Assembly (NCBI RefSeq): GCF_009389715.1
Contig: NC_052400.1
Span: 18,755,674-18,819,673 of the forward strand
Direction of reading: 5' to 3'
From: Phoenix dactylifera
Taxonomy: Eukaryota > Streptophyta > Magnoliopsida > Arecales > Arecaceae
DNA: 64,000 nucleotides
Shown here piece after piece: positions 34,372 to 46,300 of this stretch. Under the pieces are notes generated by a model that made no database searches, was not told the DNA's origin, and was given only the letters and a program-made list of their open reading frames with translations. A program made the position numbers and the translations under genes. The stretch's first letter is position 1. The number at the start of each line of letters is the position of its first letter.

Positions 34372-37300
34372 TCAGTTAAGTGGAAAAGGATGGGCTTCTG
34401 TGTTGAATACAAACTTATCCAGAGGAAGAACATTATTGTCTCCAAACAACAAATATAAATACTTCAATGTTTCCCCCAAGAAGAAAGTCTCCATCTTGTC
34501 TCTTTTCCGAGGGGGTGTTGTTGTGACATCATCCAAACAAGTATAACCTCCAGAATCCACCTTTGTATATTTTTCAAAGGCCTCAAAGATCTGCCAGCCC
34601 CATTCACGGTATCTGTTCATGTTCCATATGCAGATGTCAAACAACAAAAAATACAAACAAGACGCGTAGCAACACAAAGAGAGTTGTAACCTTACTTTGG
34701 ATCTTCAGTAATACGATACAGCACAAATAATGATTCCACAGTTTCTGGGCGCAAAAGATTATGACGATCATTGTGTTTGATGATTATATCATTTACATAC
34801 TCGGAGCTTTTGTTACCACCACCAGGTCCCCCTTCAGAACCACCCTGGTTTAAAAATGAAACGCTCAATTGACCATCTGCATGGCCAAAAAAAAGAATGC
34901 AAAAGGATCCACAATTTGAAAAGAATTGACTATTCATTTTCAAATACCAATAACATCCCTTCAATTGGATAACAAACTCACCTCAATATGGAAATAAACA
35001 ATTTCAGGAGCAAGACCAGTAGAAGTCACAGAATACATTTCAAAGCATGTTTTTGCCAGATCTTCAGCAAGCTTTAGATTCTCCAAGTCTTCTGCAGTTA
35101 ACAAATTACCTTCAACTGCCTTTTTCTTTGTGATACCTTTGGTTGCACCAAGTGCAAGGGTGCCTGGAAGGAAACACACCTGCAAAATGGCAGTAGATGC
35201 AACTCCATATAAAAGATGAAATTACATAAAGATTGTGATCATAGAAGCTCGACAAAAAATTCTGATAAAGCAGTTTCCTGATGCCAAAAGGGCAAGCGTA
35301 TGATAAAAGCATAAAAACTAGACCTCCAAAGTCCAAAAAACACAAGATTCTGCATTATACAGGGTTGCAGATAATCAGATTAAATATAAGTTATTTATGA
35401 ACTAAATTAAGTGCGCATTTGGGAGCATATTCTGTAGTTGCTTAAATGCTACTCAATTTATACCAATATACCATATGAAATAGAAATATCAAAGTGTTGA
35501 GGAATTGACTTCTCATCAGAACTGAATTTTTAAGTAGTGTTTAATTACATAATTCATAAACGACAACTGAAATGTAGGCAACCACAGATTGCACATGACA
35601 GCAAGAATTTGCTTAGTCCGGGCATCTTCGTCCGCTTATTTTCTTCAACTACATTCCATCAGATCCAGCAATTTAACAAAACCCACCATAACAGAACTGA
35701 CGATTGTAAAACAATATTATTTCTGGTACAGAAAATTGAAAATGGAATTTTGAAACTTTGTGGTATCTAGAGCAATGCCTACTATTAGATTAAATGTGCA
35801 CCTGGTCATGTGCTTAAGAGGCTCCTACCAAGATCTCCTAAGAATATACCTACAAGCTAGTGGCAACAGTAGCATGCATGTTTGCATATGTTGTGGGAAA
35901 GGAGGGGTGATGGCATCACAAAAATCTGATTAACTAGCCACTGAACAAATTCTTTAGAATCATACAAATTGATAATGTCATGGCTTACTTTTCCCAAAGG
36001 AGTTCAGATCTGGAGGATGAGCCTCCCTTGGAGCCAGGAATTAGACTAATTTCTCTCTTATGGTGAAGAGTGCCAGAATCAATTTTCCAGCTTTCCTCCA
36101 TGACAAAAAGGCCAAAGCAGCTAAGAAAGACTATTTTGCTTCACTCTTTATCTATCACATCATCTTCTAGAAGCCCAGGGCTTTTCATTTAGCATTGGCT
36201 TCAGCAAATCAACGCTCTATCAGGTCAATCTGATTTTGTTTCAGTACAATTATTGTTGGCTTAATTTCACTCGGAAAATTAAAGAATAGTTTTCTTTGGC
36301 ATTTTGTATATTCTTGAGCAAGGTACACCTTACCGGCCCAAACCATATGGTATGGAGCATACTGTACTGTACCGTTTTGGTACCGGTAACTGGTACGGGT
36401 GGCGTACCGACACTCGGTACGCCAAAAAAACTATATCATACAGTACCGACATTGTGCTTGTGTGGCACCAGTACGGGGTCCGGTACTGAGATGACGAACC
36501 ATGTTCTTAGGTATTTGAACTTGTGGATATTCTAACCAGTCATTTTAAGCAGCTTATTTCACCTTGCTGTGTTCTGTTTTGGTACACTAGCAGCTGTTAC
36601 CTCATCCCTTAGTACATCCTGTCGGGTGTTTATCATCTTTGATTCTTTAGCATAATTTGGAAAGCACAAGGACTCTCTTCACTTTTCTATTGGGTCAGAT
36701 ATTTGACAGTTAGATTTCATTCTTAATTTGATAATTAATTTGATTTTATATTTTAACCCAGTTAGATTCTCTTTTCACTCCTTGCCTCCTATCAATTGTA
36801 TCAATCCATGTTCTCTTGCTACACCTCAATATGACAAAGTTCCTGTTTGTGCTTCCTGCAGCTTTTTTTCAGTAAGCTTCTTTCGTGCATCTTTACTTCT
36901 AATGCATCAACCTTTATGCCTACAATCCCATCTATCCTCTCTTGCAAATTCATGCCATAATTAAGCATGAACTAAATGGTCATCTAATGCAGTTGTTGCC
37001 TTTGAGAATCTCATTCAAAGATCTATATCTAAATTTTTCTACGTTTGATGACCTTAGAAATTGTGACTGGTCAAAACAGAGCCATTTTTTTTCAGACGAC
37101 CCTTATATGTCTGCGACATCAGAAACATGTCTACAAATGAATAGTAATCATAAGAAGATGATATATCAAGAGACAATGAACTCCACTTAACCTTCCATGC
37201 CTTAACAATAACAAGTATGTATTCATGCTTTCAACAAAGATTTGAAAATATCGCATTAATGAATAGGTTCCAGCGTGGATCACATGCGGTATGAGAACTA

Positions 37301-40300
37301 ATTTATTGGCCCTTTCACCATGGATATCCTTGACCATGTTTGAGATCATGAAAGTGCAAAGCATAGACTTATTTATGGTTCTGGCAGAATATCAGGACAT
37401 ATTAACTGTTTTCTGAAAAAAGTTGGATGTAGCATTCCACTTTTGCAAACTGACATGGAAGCTCTTAATATGCATGAAAGATCATAGCTCTCATGATAAT
37501 ATACAATAACATTTTGTTAAAAAAAGCTTTTCATAAAGCTTATCAGCAACTTTGTGTCCAACTGCAGTTGTCTACATAAAGGACTGAAGAAAGGTCATGT
37601 AATTGCAAGAGATAAAATGTTCCCAAAGAAAACAAGTTTCTTTTTAGTTTTTAACCACCAACATGCTAAGATGTGTTACATACCAGGTGATCCATTTTGG
37701 CACTGAAGCCACCATTAGATCCATAGGGCAGCTCCCCAACAAAAACCAGCCCTTTGGGTATGGATTTCCGAACAAGAAGATGTCTGACCCCTTTCATTGC
37801 TTCTGTATACATCTCATATAGATACTTTAGCTGGCTATTGCGACCAGTTTTTTGTTGAATCCACACTTTAATTAAGTACTCATAGTAACTGTCACCACGA
37901 GATCCGAGCCGAATGTTCTCTCCATTAAATTGACCAGATTGGGGACTGTGGTCACAAAAGAATAAGGACCATAATGTGTTTCATAAATTGCATATATTGG
38001 TAAGAAAGTCATTAACAATAGGACAAAGAGTTGGAAAAGAATAACATATATAAGAAACAGAAATTTAGCCAAAGATTATAGCAGCTAAATTAATTAAGAA
38101 GTTCATAAGAAATATTAATCCTCATTCTTTGAAGGACAAATTTATTAGGATATTGAAAATCTGCCAAACAAATAGACAAACATGTTTGGTTAAAAGATTC
38201 AAGAAAAGGCACACATTCCTAGCATGCACAGTAAAATTTATCAGGAAATAATACGATATATAGGAATTACAAAATTCAACCAAAAAATTTAGCAATAAAA
38301 TCAGTTAAGTTGTTTATATGTCAAATTTATCCCATGTAACATGAAGCATTATTTATTAGATGCAATCAAACGTATTCCTGGCATGTTCGTCTTTAAGCTC
38401 ATTGCTCCATTCTTCAGCTGCAATTTCATCCAACTTGTAATGGTCTAACCAAGTGCTGAAGCTCATATCCAAAAAGTATGGAATTACACTTAAAAACAAT
38501 GATTCTCCCTTAATAACTCATCAAATTCTTCAGTTATCTTCCATGCTGTTATGTGAAATTTTGGGCTTTAGTTCTTCTTAGTATGATATCTTTGTTAATT
38601 TCCTAGATTTGAGAAAGATAAGCTCTGTGTCACTTTATGTAAGTCTTCCTTGGACCTCCGCAAAACCTATGAAGGGCCATAATAGCTATTACTCAACAAA
38701 ATTGTATCAGGTACAACGAAGTTTACATGATTTCAATGGAGTCTCTGACATGAACAAACCTGATGGTGAGGTAGGGATAATAGCAATAGCACCTAATTTT
38801 GCTTCAAGTTGTTAAAGACTGTCCAGAGAATATTATGATTAAAGAGCAAGCATTTATAAGAACAATCATGTACAATGTGGACTTAAACAATAACTAAATC
38901 ATAAAGTTTGTGGATGCTGATCTAATTGTATGAAGAATGGAGTATGTTATTGTAATAACCATCATATTTGTATGGATGCTTTTCTACATGTAAGCATGTA
39001 CTTATGCATGTGTATTCATTCTACTGCTGTATCCCACCCATACTGTATCGTATTTTTTCAAGATTTCTTGTTTTCATGTATCCACATCATTTTTGTGTTC
39101 ATATTGCATATATGTGTCCATGCTTCATAGCAGAAAATTCCAAGGAAAAAGGATTACAATCAAAACGAATTTGATTCATATTACTATGACATTTCCCATT
39201 TTTCTACAATTGAAGTTTTGAAACAAACAAAAATGAGGCATTCAAACGAAGCATCAAACCGCGTCTTAAAAAACATTCTCGTACTCACAAATTTATTTGG
39301 GACTTGTGTTATCAGAAAATATAAATGAAAAACAAGAATTGCTCCAGTGAAGTACATCCAAGATAACTACGGAAAAAACTAGCAAAGGCTGTTAGTACAT
39401 TGTCCTTAAGCGCATAATGAAGGTCTGGTCAACTTCACTTTGAATTACACTATAAAGCAGTCGTGTGCATGACTTCATGACATAATTCTTAATAGTAACT
39501 AGGTCAGACCAGGATAAAAACTTGTCAAAAATAAAATATGATGAATGCTATCATTTGCTAAAGAGAAAAGAAATTCAAAGGAACAGAACTGCAGATTACA
39601 AGTTGAACAGAAATCATTTACCTGATGTAAATAGGCACCAGACCTTCCACCTTGGGAAGTGTCCTTAAATGTTCCAATACCTTCATTGCCTCTGAACCAT
39701 ATTTTGGATCACCTGAAATTTTGCTGAGGTAGTTAAACTCAAGTTGCAAGGTTGAAACTTCTGAAGTACTGCTCATGCCATCAGGAGAAGGATGGGCTGT
39801 ACTATCATGAAGAATGACATCACTGAAAGGAATTGATGTTGGACTTGAAGTAAAAGCAGATAACAGCCTGTCAGCCAAATTCTTTGCTATTTCTAAGAAC
39901 ACCTCTGGCTTAGCTCCTTCAAGAGTCACGGATATTCCACTGTCTTCCAAGGTGCCATGTTCACCCCCACTTAAATGATAAGCGCTGAGAAGGCCCCCTA
40001 AAACACGAATGGTAGTTTCAAATAAATTGACCTGCCCTTTTGTATTGATTCTTTCAGTAAGGTGTTTTTCTATCCACATCCCTGCTTCAGAAACAATGTC
40101 ATCAGCACCCATAATCATGGCTGTATCTAAGGAATCTATGATGGTTGCGCCTAGACCTCCCAAACCATCAATTCCTCTATGACTCAAGGGCATAAGTTCA
40201 TCATAACCCATTGCATAGGATCTATAGCCAGACCAAGCATGGTGAAATGTCTCTTTAACCTTTTGTTGCCTAGATATCCATTCAGACATGGGATATAGCT

Positions 40301-43300
40301 TCTTTTGATCAAAATTAGAAGTATCATTACGCACTTCGGCAGGAGGAAGTTGAGGAGGAAGCCGAGGAGGTTTTCTCCAAGATCTTGCAATTGTATGGAC
40401 AACTCCCTTGGAAAGCTTATCTTCCCCAACCACCAATCCATCCAAAAGTTCACTAGGCGGAGAATGATTGGAAACTTTATGTCCTACCATTAAGTATGTT
40501 AACCCAACAATCATCAATAGCCCTAAAAATTTTCCTATGCTGCATCTTCCGCAGTCATATCTGATACTGCTAGTAACCAATGCCTGAGTAATCACCTACA
40601 GAAAAGAAACAATACATACAAAGAATCTTAGATTCAACTCATAATATGATACATTAACTGTTATAAATGTCATCTCAGATGTGATTAGTAATCAATAACT
40701 GAGTTATCATCCAGAAGGAAAAAGGCAGGCATAGGAACTTATCATCAAAGCATCATTCTATATCCTATTGCTATAAAAAGATTATGAAGGTGGTAGATGA
40801 CAAGATGAGTTTGGGATGCTCATGCTATTGGAATGAGAAGGGGGAAAAGACAACATTGCAAGAAAGGCAGTACATCTGGCAGACATTTTAAACAGACCAA
40901 AATTGATTTCTTCTTATAATAGCAGAAGAACGAAAAAACCATTACAGGGATGGGACATCTTTACTTCCATTCAGTAATCAGTATCAGTTGAAACTACATA
41001 TTTCTTATTTGCTAAGCTGAAATGCAAGTTGCAGAGGAAGACTGGTTATATAAATTTGACCACAAGGACTGTCTACAGAGTTTATGAGGCACAGAGATAG
41101 ATTTATACAAGCACAGTTGCTTCAATCAACATTGTGAATTCTGTGGAGTATAAGTAAATTTTTCAATCTTTTGTTATTTCAAAGATAATAGCATATCAAA
41201 GCTAATGAGGTTGATATAACTACACTGGATTCTTGTGACATTGTGAACCTTGGACATGCCAGGTCAAATTGAACTGATTGAGAAGGGAGAAAAAATAAAC
41301 AAACAGGGTAATAAACAAGGAAGAAATTTGAACCATATATTTATCACCAACCTATTCATTCTCTAGGCATCATGTACAGAAGAGTGTAATTTGAACTGAT
41401 AATAGGATCAGGCTAACTGGAGATTAGTTACAGAGAGAAGAGAACAGTGTGCGAGTGGAGAGGTTGGGTTGAAGAAACAAGTAATAGCAGAAATAATGTT
41501 GAGGTTCATTGGTGCAATTAAAATTTAACTGGATAGGCACAGGAGAAAAGAGAGGGACCGTGAAGGAAGCATGAGAGCAAATGAGTTTTAAGGTAGCATT
41601 CAGATAAGGAATCAGAATAGACTAATAATTAGTGTGGGAACAGGAGGATGCTGGTGGTCATTAATTATGTTTTTTTCTCCCAAATGAAGAAGATATCCTT
41701 GTAGTCTATAAAACCTTTTTTGTTTCTCCAATACACTCTAAGCTGATTTAATGCATCTTTGTTCATCCTGAAAAGTGATTTGAGCGAATTCAAGAAGCCT
41801 ACTACCAACAGCTTTCATAACATGAGTGCAATGGTTTCAACTAATAGAAAGATCTGAAGAAACTTGAGAAAGATGACATAATCTTTAATCTTGATAACTA
41901 ATCACTCCAGAAGATTACTATTTTTGCATACCCGCATAAATTCTGTATTCCTGTGCATATACTAATACTGCAATTCCTTCTTTGCATGCTCCCAACCATG
42001 ATTTTATTGGTGATGACCCAAGAACCCTCTGTGAAGATAAAATTGTGACATGCACATTGGAAACTTCCTATTTGGCTATAAAGGGCAACACCCCAAAGTC
42101 TTTGGCCCAGACAAACCAGCCTCCCCTTCTATCACACAAGAACTAGAATCTCTAGTCCCCAAAATCCTGGCCTTATTTTTCTATGCAAATAAAAAAAGCA
42201 GGAAAGGTGAACACATTAGTTTAACTTCTCTACTCCCTTTAGTGCAATTGGATTGTCCATATCCCTATCCTTTCTCTCTCTTCAATCCCTATCCATTTAT
42301 TTCCACTAAAGACAAACCCCTATGATATCTCTCCAGGCCTCTCACATCTCTCTTACCCACCCTCTATCTCTCGCCCCTACTAAATAAAGAAAGAGAACTG
42401 AATTAACTATTGGTTATTGTTTCCATAAAACTGTCCACCTAAAATCTCTCTAGACACCCCACATCTCCCTCTCTCCATAAAGAAGGGAAAGAAGTGAAGA
42501 TTATTTTGCAACATATAAGATTCAAATAATCTTGAGTTAGCAACTAATGCATGTATCATATGATAACAGATCATTTATCCTATCACTTTCATCTGGCTGC
42601 TTATAACTATGTTTTGTACTTCTTAATTTTTTTGACCATATGCACATTTTTTCCTGTGGTAGTTTTGAATGATATTTTTCTTTTTTTACACTTAAAAAAT
42701 CATTTTTAAGTTTTCGGACTTGCTTATCCATGATATTCATCTCTCGTATTACTACCTTTTAAGTTTTTTTCCTCAATATTTTCAGTTCCTAGAGCACAAT
42801 CTTTAAATTTAAAGGGAGAAGTATCAGTTTAATAATTAAAATAAGCATTACCATCCTACTTATGCATAGTTGATAAGCCTAGTAATTCATTTTAGATATT
42901 TATATTATGAAAGGTACAGTTTTTGTTATATATAAGATTTCTTTAAATAAATCATCTGTTACTAAATAATTGTCAAGCCCCCCCCCCCCCCCCCCCCCCC
43001 TCTCTCCACACACACACACAAAAAAAAAAGGAAGAAAAGTTCTGGCTCCAACAAGTCCAAGGCAGACCATGACTAAAAGTTTTTACCAATAACTAACCTT
43101 TATGTAAGCATGATGAATTTGATTCTTAATAGTCAATACCATGAATAACTCCCTCTTCTTTGAATGAAAAGTCTTTTACCAATACACTAATTACTTCAAC
43201 ATAGTCAATAATATCATTTCTAGCTAATAGAATATGGCGTGACTAGGACATACCTCACTGCACACATACCATTAGATATAGTAGATCCAGTCACAATCCG

Positions 43301-46300
43301 CTAAAACTTAAGGAGCAAGTGACTTAAACCTGTCTCAGGACTAGCCTACATATACATAAGTTTGCATTCAACATGATAGTTACCCAAGGCTTAAAGCACC
43401 AACATGTTCCTTACTTTTTTATAACATATGTAGCAATTTTTGGGTAAAAATCATGGATTATCTGTCTCCTTGTTAACAGATGTCTTTATGAAACTATGCT
43501 TTCATGTGCCAATTGATATTAGATCTAATGCCCTAGGTTATGTGAAAGTGTCGATACAAGTGCTTTCATGTCAAAACAGTCAAACTCATTTTGTTTAAGG
43601 AGGTCAATGACAAATCCATTTTGTCAAGAAGCAAACCTAACCATCATTTTCACAAGATTAAAATTGAATTAACATAATCTGAAGCAGTATAGATTTTGAA
43701 TCAACAACCAATGACGAGCTTAAGAATGGGCTATGGTTTTCTCATACAACATGCATATGCAATACATGGTCAAACAAGAAACCTTTTTAATGATGGTGTG
43801 CTACATAAGGCGACAACCTCCCTCTACGGCTGAAAACGGATCAATAAAGATCTGTTATTAGTACACCCATATCCATATTTTTTTTTTACAAATATAGATA
43901 TGGGTACAAATGTTAGTAGGATGCAAAAATTCATATCCGTAATTGTTTTAAATGGTTGGTACATGTTGGAGATTAAAAGTACGGATAAAAATATGGATTA
44001 AGTCAAATAATTAAACTTTATGACCATAAAGTCAAAGATATTATTAAGTAGAAAGTAAATCAAGTTAATAACATGTTAATATATCATTCATTTCTTTAAA
44101 AGTTCATGAGTTCTATATAAGATTAAATAGGATTACAAATAGAATTGGATACTCGGATATGGATCACATATCCATTTTTTTTTACGGATATAGATATGGA
44201 CATGGATATTAGTTGGATGCTCAAATTTTATCTATATCCGAATAGATTCGGATTTAAAAGCAGATCCAAACAGATATTATCTAGTCCACTTTCAACCTTC
44301 ACAACCTTCTCCCTTCTATCCCTATCCAAAGTAAGGTAGGGCGGTTCGCTTGAGTTGCTCAACCCTACCTCCCTCAAAAACCCAAAATATCCCACTGTCC
44401 CAAGCAAGGTGTGATCATTTCTAGGCCTCTTGATATATCATCACCTAAGTCATATAAAATTGTTCTAGGCCTCTTGATATATCATTTCTTAAGTCATATA
44501 AAAGGCTTCAGTGTTTCATGAATGACTTCTTATAAAGTATATCAAGATCAAAAGATAAATATTGTTTTTAATTATAACAATAAAATTTAAGAAATAAATT
44601 CTTCTCGTGACTCTACTCAAGAATACAATAAATAACTAGTAGCTGCCAAATATGTCACTCCAGGTCATCCTTCATTGGTGATTATGGAACCAACATGTGA
44701 TTATTGATAAGCATAGCAATAAAATCTCAATTATCTAGACAAGTTGCATGGAAAAATTTCCCAAATTATGATACATCGACTTGCTGCTTTATACTAAAGA
44801 AGGCAGTAAGACTATGCATGTTGTGAATATAAAGATGTTAAATTATCGATTACATTGTAGCTAGTTAATATGTCTTATTAAAGGTCCGTCATATTCCATT
44901 TGATCTACACTTGAAATGCTAAATGAACATTACTAATGCAATCAACAAACCTTTTATATAAGAAAAATATTGAATAATATGCAGCTAAGAATAAAAGCAT
45001 AAACAAAGAACCTTGGCTTTAAGACAGGCAAAGTGCCTTGAAGCACAGGTATATTGTACCACCCAAGGAGCAAGCACATATTTTACCACATTGAGTGCAG
45101 ATTAGGGCTAGAAATGGGCTCAGGATGGCTTGAGGACCATCGTGTGGACTAGCTTCGGGTCGGATTTTGGACCCGGCCAAGAAAGTCTGAGTTGGGCTTG
45201 GATCTAAGAATGGGGCCTAATCAAATTTTGGGCTGAGTTCAAGTCAACCCAGGCGTGATCTGAAGGCAAAGCCCAATACCTAGCTTGAACCAGGCCCGAT
45301 TTTTGTGCCGACTTAACCAAGACCTTCGGCCAACAAGGATCTTTAACCCAATCCAACATGGCCCCACCATCGAATCTATTTATAGTTAGGTTTTCCCATT
45401 TCCCTACCCCTCTTCTCTCTTAGTGTGGTGTGCATCCTCTCTCTTTGAGCGCCCCATTCCCCTCCCACTCCTCACCCTCTCCCTCCCCATTCCCCTCCCC
45501 GACTCTTCGTTCCCCTCCAACTCCTTTCTTTCACCCTCTCCCTCCCTATTCCCTTTTGATTACTCCTTTCCCAAAACCTGCATTGATGCCCCATTGGGGT
45601 CTTCTCTTTCCTCCTTCTCGAGGATGATGGATTATTCGAGGAGGGGGGGAAGATGAGGCTATCTGGTAGATAAAGACAGATTGATGTCGGCAATGGAGGG
45701 GGATGATACACCCAAAGACATCATTTGATCCCTCCCCATTACAAAAAACAACCCTAATAGCCTTATCCATCCTTCTCTTTTACCAATTAGCCCCCTTAAA
45801 ATCCTCTCCGCCCCTCGAATCTATCCCTCCCCCAACCAGCCACAACGCCAAATGTCTATAGCAATGGGACCTATGACTTTTGCTAGCATCAGGTCACCGA
45901 ATACCCATCAAGCCTGGTCAGGCCCTCGTAACAAAGCCACTATAAAAAGAAGACATCAAAGTAGTGATCATCCAATCTCGCTCTGACATTCACCACTAAG
46001 TCAACACTGCCTCCATCACCGCCAATGAGACCTCCCGCTTTGATGACCTCAACTAGCAAAGTCCCTCTCCAGCGTCCCACCCTTGGCCTCCATCGAGAGG
46101 CTCTCTGAATTCTCTATTCTCCTCATCTACTTTCTTGATTATTGGATGTTCTCGGATTGAAAAGGATGAAGAGAGGAGAATAACGATTAGGGTGAGGACT
46201 ATGTTAGGATTAGGGCCAGGGTTCATGGTGGTGGTAGGGGAAGGATTCATTCTGGTTAGGCTCGGCCTTATGGGCTTAGTTGGGTAGGGCTCGTTAAAGC

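Noticed and set aside
45423-45656. Ser/Pro/Leu-rich frames inside the 45103 element
   Set aside because: Explained by a pyrimidine-rich stretch of a non-coding hAT derivative.
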